Shown here one piece after another: positions 25,318-33,454 of a stretch of DNA of 51,295 bases (its first letter is position 1; each line of letters starts with the position of its first letter). Source of the DNA: Alphaproteobacteria bacterium. GTDB taxonomy: Bacteria; Pseudomonadota; Alphaproteobacteria; Rhizobiales; Hyphomicrobiaceae. Made by a program: the position numbers and the translations under genes. The notes below the pieces were generated by a model, which did not search any database, had not been told where the DNA came from, and saw only the letters and a program-made list of their open reading frames with translations. The stretch covers positions 1 through 51,295 of the forward strand of contig JAHJQI010000096.1 in the NCBI GenBank assembly GCA_018819265.1, read 5' to 3'.

Positions 25318-26925
25318 CTATTTGATCCAAACCTCGACGCGTCTATTCAGGTAGCGGCCGTCGGTGCTGTCGTTGCAAGCAACGGGCGCGAGTTCTCCGT
25401 AGGCCTTGGCAGTGGCACCCTCATAACCGGCCGACTTCAATGCGGCGGCGACGGTTGCGGCGCGCGCAAGCGAGACCTGCTGGTTGACTTCGAACTTGCC
25501 GGCGGCATCCGCGAATCCGAACAACATCACAGACCGGTTGCCATAAGCGGGTTTCTTCAGTTCCTGCGCGAGGCGGCGCACGTCTTCCTGGGCCTTGCTG
25601 TCGAGGAAGGCCGAGCCGAGCGCGAAGCGGAACGTCGTCGAAAGCCGGCTTGCCGGCGAGATGTCGGAGAGAAGGTTGCGCATCACTTCGAGGCGGAAGT
25701 CTTCATCCTGCGCATTCAATGCATAGGCGATGCGACCGCCCTGTTCGCGGAAGGGGAGGAGTTCGGGGGCCTGGTCGACGAACTGGGCGTTGGTCAGGGC
25801 TTCCTGGGCGCGCGGTGAAATTGCATAGGCGAGGAGTTCGCGGGCAAGGCGCGAGCCCGGTTCGCCCTTGGTGTAGAAATAGAGCCGGCGGGCGAGTGGA
25901 AACTCCTCGGTCTTGGCGGTGAAAACCGACGGCTTGGAGATCAGGCCGCAACTTTGCTCGATGTTGAGGGCCTTGGCGTTGCGAACGTAGGCGATCATGT
26001 TTACGCCGATGCCGTTCGGGTCGGCGGCCACCGCATCGGACCATTCGACCGCCGTGGGTAGCCGTGTGGCATCGGGGGTAAGCGTTAGATTGCGCGGCTT
26101 CAGAACCGTGTCGTCGAATGTCGTCCAGGTGCCCATCGTGGCAATCGGGGCATAGACATTGATGCGGCCGGGCTGGCCGCCAAGTTCCGCCCAATCCTTG
26201 ATCTGGCCGGAAAAGATCGCAGCAATGCGGTCCTGCGTCAGAGTCAGCAGGGGGTTGTCCTTGTGCACGAGGACGACGAGAGCGTCGAGGTCGAAGATGT
26301 GCTCGTTGCCGGGCGCTCGCATGTCGAAGCCCTGGCTGGCAAAGCTTGCGGCTTCCGGGCCGGTGATCGGGCGCGAGGACCATACGAGGTCGGCGTCGCC
26401 GATCAACAGGGCTCTCATGCCAGCGGTTTCGCCGCGGCGCATGATGGTGAGGCGGCCGACGCTGGCGCCGTCGCTGCCGGCAAAGGAAAAGACCAGATCT
26501 CTGTCATCGCGGCCAACCGTTTTTTCCAGCGTCAAGCCGTTGGCGGCTGCATAGGATGCAACAAGTTCGGGAACGAACTGGGTGCCGATGGCGCTGCCAC
26601 CAATGAAGGTCGCGTTGCCGAGGTTGCCGGTGGCGATATAAGGCGCGATTGCTGCGCCAGTGATCTGGGGTACGATGCTGTTTGCAGCTTTTCCCGGGCA
26701 GCCTGCGCCAATGCAGTCGAAGCGTGTGGCGTCCATTTCAACCAAGCCGAGATCCGGCGACTTGATGATGAAATTCTTGCCGTCGAAGGCCTTGAGGTCG
26801 CCATTGATCTCGAAGGCGCCGCCCTTCATGCGCAATACCACGTCGGCGGCACTGAGGGGGCCAGGCGCGAACGCAGCGAAGCCAAGGGCTGCGAGAATCA
26901 GTTGGAGTACGCTATTTCTCAACAT
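25318..26925 (-). CDS. PstS-like binding domain fused to an OmpA-like domain
   Basis: A 535-residue exported protein. After a signal peptide (cleaved near LSA, residue 25) there is a short N-terminal module with two Cys (RFDCIGAGCPG). A PBP2 phosphate-binding-like domain follows (residues about 90-390) with ATFIGGSAIGTQFVPELVAS, FAGSDGASVGRL, LDALVVLVHKDNPL, FSGQIKDWAELGG and an INVYAP strand. The C-terminal 115 residues are OmpA-like, with FRFALGSAFLDSKAQEDVRR, SVMLFGFADAAGKFEVNQQV, SLARAATVAAAL and LNRRVEVWIK, which should bind peptidoglycan. The fusion suggests a binding protein anchored to the cell wall. The ligand and any signalling role are unknown. The start at 26925 gives the signal peptide. 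Confidence 0.85.
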   Translation of the reverse strand: MLRNSVLQLILAALGFAAFAPGPLSAADVVLRMKGGAFEINGDLKAFDGKNFIIKSPDLGLVEMDATRFDCIGAGCPGKAANSIVPQITGAAIAPYIATGNLGNATFIGGSAIGTQFVPELVASYAAANGLTLEKTVGRDDRDLVFSFAGSDGASVGRLTIMRRGETAGMRALLIGDADLVWSSRPITGPEAASFASQGFDMRAPGNEHIFDLDALVVLVHKDNPLLTLTQDRIAAIFSGQIKDWAELGGQPGRINVYAPIATMGTWTTFDDTVLKPRNLTLTPDATRLPTAVEWSDAVAADPNGIGVNMIAYVRNAKALNIEQSCGLISKPSVFTAKTEEFPLARRLYFYTKGEPGSRLARELLAYAISPRAQEALTNAQFVDQAPELLPFREQGGRIAYALNAQDEDFRLEVMRNLLSDISPASRLSTTFRFALGSAFLDSKAQEDVRRLAQELKKPAYGNRSVMLFGFADAAGKFEVNQQVSLARAATVAAALKSAGYEGATAKAYGELAPVACNDSTDGRYLNRRVEVWIK

Positions 26926-27097
26926 TACCAAGCCCAGCACCTGTTCATTGCGATATCCAGCTTCATTTCGGACATTGGGCAAGAGTTGAGCTTTTTTGCG
27001 GCGAATTGGTTATTTGCGCCGGGGCTCTCGGTCGTTAACTGCCGAATGGCTGCGATCCGACACCGTCCGCGTCTCGCTGCGAGAAGGGGTCTTTTGT

Positions 27098-27197
27098 GCT
27101 CCACGATCGGCAAGCCGGTGTGGGGTCTTTGTTGCTCCACCCTCGGCAAGCCGGTGTGGAGTCTTTGTTGCTCCACACTCGGCAAGCCGGTGTGGAG
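27098..27197. repeat. Tandem hairpin array, three copies, 36-bp period
   Basis: Units start at 27098, 27134 and 27170. Each contains CTCCACACTCGGC (with small variations) and the complementary arm GCCGGTGTGGAG around AA, joined by TCTTTGTTG. The third unit is a perfect hairpin. The core CACTCGGCAAGCCGGTG is the same as in the array at 39913-40030, but the outer stem is changed on both arms here. It ends only a few bases from the HlyD stop codon (27201). It fills the gap between the HlyD and PBP-OmpA genes. Confidence 0.9.
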
Positions 27198-27200
27198 GGG

Positions 27201-28550
27201 TCACTGTTCACGGAAGGCACGCGAGAAGCTGTCGGTCACAGGCCTCACGATATACTCAACGAGGGTGCGGGCGCCGGTCTTTATGTAGACCTCCGCAGGC
27301 ATGCCGGGAGAGATCTCGACATCCTGGATCCGTTGAAGCTGGTCATCTGGAATAGCTATGCGCGCAATATAGTACTGCTCACCTGGTTGTTTGCCCTCGA
27401 TGGTGTCGGCCGACACGTAAATGACTTCTCCGAACAGAACCGGCGTGGTGCGCTGGTTGAGTGCCGAAAGGCGCAGGTCGGCGGCCAGTCCGCGGCGGAC
27501 CCGGTCGATATCCTGCGGGCGCACAAAGGCTTCGACAAGCAGCTTCTCGTCGATCGGCAGGATGTCCATGATTTTCTCGCCGGGGCCGACGACGCCGCCG
27601 GGAGTGTGGTAGTGCAACTTGATGACGACACCGCGAACCGGCGCGGTGATCGTCAAGCGCTTGTCGACGTCGCTTGCGGCCTTGAGGCGTTCGGCGGCAT
27701 CGTCGAGCTTGGTGCGGGTGTCGCGGTACTCGTCGGCCATCTCCTGGGCGTGCCGTGACTTGATCGACAGGATTTCGCCTTCCGTCTCAAGAATGCGCTG
27801 ACGGGCCTGGCCGATGCTTGAGGTGAACTGGCCGATATCGCCCTTGAGCTTGACGGCAGCACGGCGCAACTGCAGCACCGTCGGCAGCCGCGCAAGCCCT
27901 TTTTCCATCAGGCCCTCGTTCATGGCGAGCTCCTTTTCCAGGAGCTTCAACTGGTCTACCGCGGCGTCGCGCTGCGCCAGCAATCCGCCGATTTCTTCCT
28001 TGATCGCAGATACGCGCCTGTTCTGGATGTTGATTTCATCGCGGTGCTTGGCGCGCCGCGCGTCGAAAAGGTTGCGCTGCGAGTCAATGATGCCTTTGAA
28101 TTCCGCGTCATTGTCGGTTTGCAGGAGTTTGGGCGGGAACGCGATTGCTTCGGCGTCGCTTTGTTCGGCCGAAAGACGGGCGATGGTTGCCGCCAGCGTC
28201 TTGTGCTGCAACTCGTGCCGGCGCAGTTCGGCGCCGACCCGTTCGGCGTCGAGGCGAACGAGCGGCTGGCCGGCCTCGACCTTCTGGCCTTCCTCGATAA
28301 GGATTTCGCTGATGATGCCGCCTTCGAGGTGCTGGATCGTCTTGTTGGTGCCGGTCGCGACGAAGACGCCGTGGGCGACGGTGGCGCTCGCCAGTTCGGC
28401 GGTGGAGGCCCAGATGCCGAAGCTGCCGAACAGGCCGACAAGGGTCACGAGGCCGAAGATGGCCGGTCCCCAGTAACTGCGACGGACCGACTTGTGCCAG
28501 TCGTCGAAGGCGTTGGAGGAGCGCTCGCTCGGCGTGAAAGTGCGGGCCAT
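27201..28550 (-). CDS. Type I secretion membrane fusion protein (HlyD family)
   Basis: A 449-residue periplasmic adaptor that joins the inner-membrane ABC transporter to an outer-membrane TolC channel. Features are an N-terminal transmembrane helix (GPAIFGLVTLVGLFGSFGIW), then the first barrel half VATGTNKTIQHLEGGIISEI with LIEEGQKVEAGQPLVRLDA, and a long alpha-helical hairpin (about residues 110-320). The beta-barrel return follows with ITAPVRGVVIKLHYHTPGGV and EKIMDILPIDEKLLVEAFV, ending MPAEVYIKTGARTLVEYIV. This matches PrsE/LapC-type adaptors. It lies 41 bp downstream of the ABC transporter gene. A GGAGAG site precedes the start at 28550. Confidence 0.93.
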   Translation of the reverse strand: MARTFTPSERSSNAFDDWHKSVRRSYWGPAIFGLVTLVGLFGSFGIWASTAELASATVAHGVFVATGTNKTIQHLEGGIISEILIEEGQKVEAGQPLVRLDAERVGAELRRHELQHKTLAATIARLSAEQSDAEAIAFPPKLLQTDNDAEFKGIIDSQRNLFDARRAKHRDEINIQNRRVSAIKEEIGGLLAQRDAAVDQLKLLEKELAMNEGLMEKGLARLPTVLQLRRAAVKLKGDIGQFTSSIGQARQRILETEGEILSIKSRHAQEMADEYRDTRTKLDDAAERLKAASDVDKRLTITAPVRGVVIKLHYHTPGGVVGPGEKIMDILPIDEKLLVEAFVRPQDIDRVRRGLAADLRLSALNQRTTPVLFGEVIYVSADTIEGKQPGEQYYIARIAIPDDQLQRIQDVEISPGMPAEVYIKTGARTLVEYIVRPVTDSFSRAFREQ

Positions 28551-28591
28551 ATCTGCTCTCTCCAGAAGCTGTCGGGCGCCGGTCGCGGCGA

Positions 28592-30433
28592 TCAGTTCGT
28601 GTTGGCGCCTTTGCCGGGACCAAGTGAGGTGGTCATTGCGACCTTGTCGGGATGCGAGCCTGGATCCTGGTTGGCGGGCGTCTGCGTTTCGACCGGCCGG
28701 CGCAGCAGCTTGTCGCGCGGTCCGTAGGCTTCGATCTTGCCGTCGGTCAGAGCCAGGATGCGGTCGACGTAGCGTAGCATCGCGGGACGCTGCGTGATGA
28801 TGATCGTGGTGATGGCGCGCTCCCTGGCTGCAGATAAGCATTTGGCGAGTGCGGTTTCGCCGTCGCGGTCGAGGTTGGCGTCGGGCTCGTCGAGTACGAC
28901 GAGTTTCGGGGAGCCGTAGAAAGCGCGGGCGAGCGCGACGCGCTGGCGCTCGCCGCCCGAAAGCGGCATGCCGCCAAGCTGTATCATCGTCTCATAGCCG
29001 TGCTTCTGGCGCAGGATGAGATCGTGCGAACCGGCAAACCTCGCCGCCGCGACGATGGCTTCGTCGGTCGCATCGTCGCGCAGGCGCGCGATGTTCTCAG
29101 CGATGGTTCCTGGAAACAGTTCGACGCCTTGCGGCAGGTAGCCGATGTAGTCGCCGCGCTGGAGGGCGTCCCAGTTCTGCAGATCGGCGCCGTCGAGGCG
29201 GATCGAGCCGTTGGTTGGTTCGATGGCGCCGACCAGCATCCGTCCGAGTGTCGACTTGCCGGCTCCCGTCGGTCCGATCAATGCGACAAGCGTGCCGCGC
29301 GGGATATCGAAGGTGATGCCTTTGACAATCGCATCTCGTGACAGGGGCGCCAGATAGGTGAGCTGCTCGACAGCGACGTCGCCGTGCGGGACCGGCAATT
29401 CGATCCGCTCGGAGCGGGCGGACGCGCGGGCCAGGACCTGCTTGACCCGGCCGTAGCTTTGAAGCGTCGAGAGCAGGCTGCGCCAGCCTTCGATCGCGCC
29501 CTCGATCGGTGCCAGGGCACGGCTGCCGATGATGGAGGCTGCGATGGCCATGCCGGCGGTGACTTCGTTGCCCAGCGTCAGGTAGGCGCCCCAGCCGAGA
29601 ATGGCGATCTGCAAAACCAGCCGGCACAGCTTCGACAGCCCGGAGACGATCGCGTTGCGGTCGTTGGCGACTCGCTGACTGTGCAGGGCATCGCGGTTCT
29701 CCTCGCCCCAGGCGCGCACGCAATCGGGGAGCATGCCCATGGCGCGGACGGCGTCGGCGTTGCGGGTGTGCGCCTGGGCGCGGCCGAGTGCTGCCATGGC
29801 GTGTCCGCTGGCAGACGACATCGGCGCGGACGTGACGTACTGGTTGGCCAGCGCGAATATCAGCAAGAGCACGCTGCCGCCGATCGCGATCCAGCCGAGA
29901 TCGGGATGGATGAGGAAGACCATCAAGATATAGAGCGGGGCGACGGGCAGATCGAACAGCAAGGGGACAACAGGTCCCGAAATGAAGCCGCGCACGGCGG
30001 CGAGGTCGCGCAGCCCCTGGATGTCGGATCCGGTGCCGCTCGCGGTTTGATCGATGGAGGCGGCGAGCAGCGGGCCGCCCAGTTCCGTCTCCAGGCGCAT
30101 GCCGATCCGGGTCAGGATATAGCGGCGCACGATGTCGAAGAGAGCCAGCAGAAGGATCGCGCCGACGGCGCCCGCCGTCAGCATGACGAGGGTATCGAGG
30201 CTGCGGCTCGACAGCACGCGATCGGAGAGCTGCATCAGGTAGATGGGTACGGTCAGCATCAGGAAGTTGATGATGACGCTGAAAAGGGCGACGAACATTA
30301 TGCCCCGGCGCCAGCGCGACAGCCTCTTGCGTAATTCCTGACCGGTCAGGCCAAAGCGGCGACGCGTCGTGGCGGACGCCGCGGCAGGCGCCCGGTCCAT
30401 CATCTCCACTTGATCCTGGTTCGACGTGATCAT
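28592..30433 (-). CDS. Type I secretion ABC transporter (permease-ATPase)
   Basis: A protein of about 613 residues with a six-helix membrane domain fused to an ATPase. The first helix region is VALFSVIINFLMLTVPIYLM with LQLSDRVLSSRSLDTLVML, the PrsD/AprD family pattern without a C39 peptidase domain. The ATPase has Walker A GPTGAGKS, the Q-loop YLPQGVELFPGTIAENIARL, the signature LSGGERQRVALARAFYG and Walker B LVVLDEPDANLD, with a late ITQRP switch region. Exported substrates of this group are RTX-like proteins with C-terminal signals; none is encoded nearby. The start is unclear: ATGs at 30433 and at 30403/30400 are all possible. Confidence 0.92.
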   Translation of the reverse strand: MITSNQDQVEMMDRAPAAASATTRRRFGLTGQELRKRLSRWRRGIMFVALFSVIINFLMLTVPIYLMQLSDRVLSSRSLDTLVMLTAGAVGAILLLALFDIVRRYILTRIGMRLETELGGPLLAASIDQTASGTGSDIQGLRDLAAVRGFISGPVVPLLFDLPVAPLYILMVFLIHPDLGWIAIGGSVLLLIFALANQYVTSAPMSSASGHAMAALGRAQAHTRNADAVRAMGMLPDCVRAWGEENRDALHSQRVANDRNAIVSGLSKLCRLVLQIAILGWGAYLTLGNEVTAGMAIAASIIGSRALAPIEGAIEGWRSLLSTLQSYGRVKQVLARASARSERIELPVPHGDVAVEQLTYLAPLSRDAIVKGITFDIPRGTLVALIGPTGAGKSTLGRMLVGAIEPTNGSIRLDGADLQNWDALQRGDYIGYLPQGVELFPGTIAENIARLRDDATDEAIVAAARFAGSHDLILRQKHGYETMIQLGGMPLSGGERQRVALARAFYGSPKLVVLDEPDANLDRDGETALAKCLSAARERAITTIIITQRPAMLRYVDRILALTDGKIEAYGPRDKLLRRPVETQTPANQDPGSHPDKVAMTTSLGPGKGANTN

Positions 30434-30743
30434 GTCCGGTGATGTCGCCACTGAAACGTGACAGTTCCCTGCTCTGAAGGGTTGGTAACACATGCAAAGT
30501 CAAATTACCGTCGCCTAAATCGAGTGCATGGCGGCGAAGTCCGTCCGTATGGTGAGCACAATACGTCCAGACCACAATAGCCTGCAAGTTCCTGGTGCGC
30601 CCATCGCCACTTGAGCCCATGCGATATTAGCCGCAGGATGCCTGAGTCGGTGCTTTCATGGTGTTAAAAAAAGGCGGTTGTCAGCGTGCAAACCCGTGTT
30701 CTGCGGTCGGTGATCGCTGAAATTCTCCAGGAGGACGCAAGCA
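30434..30743. other. Divergent promoter region, no gene seen
   Basis: A 310-bp gap between the secretion operon and the FAH-family gene. It contains an A-run (around 30665) and short AT-rich stretches. No convincing coding frame, hairpin terminator or palindrome is seen. It presumably holds two divergent promoters. Confidence 0.5.
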
Positions 30744-31589
30744 ATGAAGCTCGTTCGGTTTGGCGCGCCCGGCGCGGAATTGCCTGGGATACTCGATAGC
30801 CAGGGCAGACTTCGGGACGCTTCTGGACATGTGCCGGATTATTCGGGGGCAGGCGTTTGTCCGGGGGCGTTGGAAAAGCTGCGCCAGCTCGATGTCGAGC
30901 GCCTGCCCATGGCGCCGGAGGGCGTGCGGATCGGGGCGCCGGTCGGGCATGTACGCAATTTCATCGCCATCGGTCTCAACTATGCCGACCATGCGGCCGA
31001 AGCGGGCCTGCGGATTCCGCGCGAACCGGTGATCTTCAACAAGCTCGGCAACTGCATCGTCGGGCCGAACGACAACGTCATGATGCCGCGCGACTGCCAG
31101 AAACTCGACTACGAAGTCGAGCTTGCGTTCGTAATCGGCAAGCCGACACGATACGTTACAGAAGCCGACGCACTTTCCCACATCGCCGGGTTCTGTATCT
31201 GCAATGACATCTCCGAGCGGCATTTCCAGATCGAGCGGTCGGGGCAATGGTGCAAGGGCAAGTGCGCGGAGACGTTCGGGCCGCTGGGGCCGTGGCTGGT
31301 GACGCCGGATGAAGTCGATTTCGACGCGCTCGGGCTGTGGCTCGACGTCAACGGCGAGCGCCGGCAGACCGGATCGACGGCAACGATGATCTTCAAGATC
31401 CCCTACATGCTGTCGTATGTTTCCCAGTTCATGGTGCTGGAGCCGGGAGACGTGGTGACGACCGGCACGCCGCCCGGGGTGGCGCTTGGAATGAAGGAGC
31501 CGAAATGGCTCAAAGCCGGTGACGTCATGCGTCTTGGCATCGACGGGCTCGGCGAACAGGATCAGAGCGTCGTGGCCTTTGAGGCTTGA
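30744..31589 (+). CDS. Fumarylacetoacetate hydrolase family protein
   Basis: A 281-residue metal-dependent hydrolase/isomerase of the FAH fold. The metal ligands of the family are visible in KLDYEVELAFVIGK (two Glu) and in FCICNDISERHFQ (Asp). HVRNFIAIGLNYADHAAEAG and VVTTGTPPGVALGMKEPKWL match the subgroup that includes acylpyruvases, oxaloacetate decarboxylases and 2-keto-3-deoxy acid dehydratases. The actual substrate cannot be read. An AGGAGGACG site precedes the ATG. It is monocistronic and converges with the VWA gene. Confidence 0.88.
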   Translation: MKLVRFGAPGAELPGILDSQGRLRDASGHVPDYSGAGVCPGALEKLRQLDVERLPMAPEGVRIGAPVGHVRNFIAIGLNYADHAAEAGLRIPREPVIFNKLGNCIVGPNDNVMMPRDCQKLDYEVELAFVIGKPTRYVTEADALSHIAGFCICNDISERHFQIERSGQWCKGKCAETFGPLGPWLVTPDEVDFDALGLWLDVNGERRQTGSTATMIFKIPYMLSYVSQFMVLEPGDVVTTGTPPGVALGMKEPKWLKAGDVMRLGIDGLGEQDQSVVAFEA

Positions 31590-31676
31590 TCGCGCCCCTC
31601 GTCCGAGGCCGCGCCCGCCTCCTGTCACGCGAATGCAAGGAAGCGGGCGCGGGTAGCTCGATCAGACGCGAACTCC

Positions 31677-33071
31677 TCAATAGGACTGGCGCTGCTTGGC
31701 CTTGTGCTGCTGGTAGCGCATCGCCTTGCGGGTCTTGGCCCACTTTTCCGGGTCAAGGTTCTCGGCGGCGACGGAGTTGTCGTGTTCGAGTCTTTCAAGT
31801 TCCTTCAAGGCTTGCGGCGAAGCAGGGGCTTCGCCAGCGGCCAGCGAGGCGCGCGAATTCGACAGGATCGTCGCGTTTTGCTGCAAGAGCTGGCGTGCGC
31901 CCGCGAGATCGCCCTTGTCGCGCAGTTCGACGGCCTTCTCGGAACGCTCGGTCGCAATCTGCGTGGTGATCTCGCTCATGACCTCGTTGTTGCGGCTCGA
32001 TTCCTGCCGGGCGCCGTCATCGGAGATCGCGGCGCTGATGCGCGCCGTTACCTTGCGGCGTTCGCCGGCCTGCAGATCGAGGTAGTCGGTTTCGATCGTG
32101 GCAACATCAGTTTCCGCGACGGGCGCCGAGCGGGAGGCGTCGAGTTCCAGAATAAGATAGCGCTCGTTGAGGGCCGTGAGCTGGTTCAGCTTGACCTTGA
32201 CCTTCGAGCCATCGATTTCCGCCTCGCGGCCGAGTACACGGACGGGCTTGAAGCCGGCGCGGACCTCGACGACGATCTCGATGTCCTGGGCGGCAATCGA
32301 CAACGCGTCGCCGAACTCGGAGTTGAAGATCTTGACGAGGTCATCGGGCGTCTCGGCGAAGGCGTGGTTGCCGTCGCTGGCAAGAGCAAGCCGCTGCATC
32401 AGGTCTTCGTTGTAACCAAGGCCGAGGCCGATGGTGGTGACGGAGATGCCCTTGCCGCCGAGTTCCTGGCCGAGCTTCGCCAGCTCGGCGGGCGAGGATG
32501 GACCGACGTTGGCAAGTCCATCCGACATGAGGATGACGCGATTGATCTGGCGCTCGCGGTAGTTCTTCTCGACCTGACGGCCGCCTTCCGAGACGCCCGC
32601 GAACAGAGCTGTTCGCCCATCGGCCTGCAGCCGGTCGATTGCCGCGGTGAACGCCTCGTGGCTGTCGAGACGACGGGCCGGCTGCAGCACGTCGACGTTG
32701 TGATTGTAGGCAACGAGGGCCACGATGTCGTCGCGGCCTAGGCGTGAAAGCGCCATGCGGGCTGCGTCCTTGGCGGCTTCGATGCGCTTGCCTTGCATCG
32801 AGCCGGAACGGTCGAGGACGAGACCGATATTGAGCGGGGAACGGCTTTCGCTGACTTCATGAGCGAGCGCCTTGAGGCTCAGGCGCAGGTAGACCTTGCC
32901 ACCTTCCGTCGGGATCACGGACTGGCCGAGGCCGGCGGAAAGTTTGACTTCCGCAGCCTGCAGCTTCGAGAAGCCGGCGAGCAGAATGCCGAGGGCAAGG
33001 GCGAATATGCTGAGGCCGAGAACGAGGGCCGCGGTCATCGCCGCGGTTCGAATGGGGCGGATTATCGACAT
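31677..33071 (-). CDS. Membrane-anchored VWA domain protein
   Basis: A 464-residue protein with an N-terminal transmembrane or uncleaved signal helix (about residues 12-37), then a von Willebrand A domain. The MIDAS metal site is DRSGSMQGKR (near residue 90), with the Thr loop GRTALFAG and the Asp in LMSDGLANVG. A beta-rich region follows, and from about residue 330 a helical, charged tail (SRNNEVMSEITTQIATERSE, KAVELRDKGDLAGARQLLQQ). VWA proteins bind protein partners or act in assembly. The gene stands alone; the neighbour at 33455 is also a large membrane protein on the same strand. A TAGGAGT site precedes the start. Confidence 0.85.
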   Translation of the reverse strand: MSIIRPIRTAAMTAALVLGLSIFALALGILLAGFSKLQAAEVKLSAGLGQSVIPTEGGKVYLRLSLKALAHEVSESRSPLNIGLVLDRSGSMQGKRIEAAKDAARMALSRLGRDDIVALVAYNHNVDVLQPARRLDSHEAFTAAIDRLQADGRTALFAGVSEGGRQVEKNYRERQINRVILMSDGLANVGPSSPAELAKLGQELGGKGISVTTIGLGLGYNEDLMQRLALASDGNHAFAETPDDLVKIFNSEFGDALSIAAQDIEIVVEVRAGFKPVRVLGREAEIDGSKVKVKLNQLTALNERYLILELDASRSAPVAETDVATIETDYLDLQAGERRKVTARISAAISDDGARQESSRNNEVMSEITTQIATERSEKAVELRDKGDLAGARQLLQQNATILSNSRASLAAGEAPASPQALKELERLEHDNSVAAENLDPEKWAKTRKAMRYQQHKAKQRQSY

Positions 33072-33302
33072 AATGGGAATGACTCCTAGCGAATAAGCGA
33101 TGGCGCGGAAGCTAAGAGCGCCCTGAGGCGGAATGGCGCAGGGGTTGTGGCAATACCGGGATCAATCGCGGCAGAATAATGTAGGGCAAGAGGTGTTGCG
33201 AAGAGGACACAGGTTTCTTCGCGTGGTCCAGAATGAAAATGTGCTGTGTGGTCTGGGCGAGGTCATGGTCGGAGTTCGAGCCGGCCATGAGTTGGGTGCG
33301 AT

Positions 33303-33420
33303 TAGATCGCTTCCGCTTTACGCGGAAACAATCTTTCTTTTTCGCTCACGGGCCAGTCGGCCTATCGGCCTGGCCGTCCGCGGGGGCGGCGCTCGCGCCG
33401 GGCCACAGTCGCGGCCTTGA
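33303..33420 (+). repeat. Dispersed intergenic repeat, copy B
   Basis: It starts TAGATCGCTTCCGC, forms a small hairpin (TTCCGCTTTACGCGGAA) and contains TTTTTCGCTCACGGGCC, GGCGGCGCTC and GGGCCACAGTC in the same order as copy A at 11869-12010. Copy B lacks the 34-base hairpin insertion of copy A. It lies in the 383-bp gap between the VWA gene and the 1108-residue membrane protein. The rest of that gap shows nothing else supportable. Confidence 0.8.
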
Positions 33421-33454
33421 AGTGCTTCCACCTAAATCTAGAAAGCTCTAGCTC

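Noticed and set aside
29097..30620. 507-codon minus-strand frame overlapping the ABC transporter
   Set aside because: It is an out-of-frame shadow of the transporter, with Arg/His/Pro-rich random composition.
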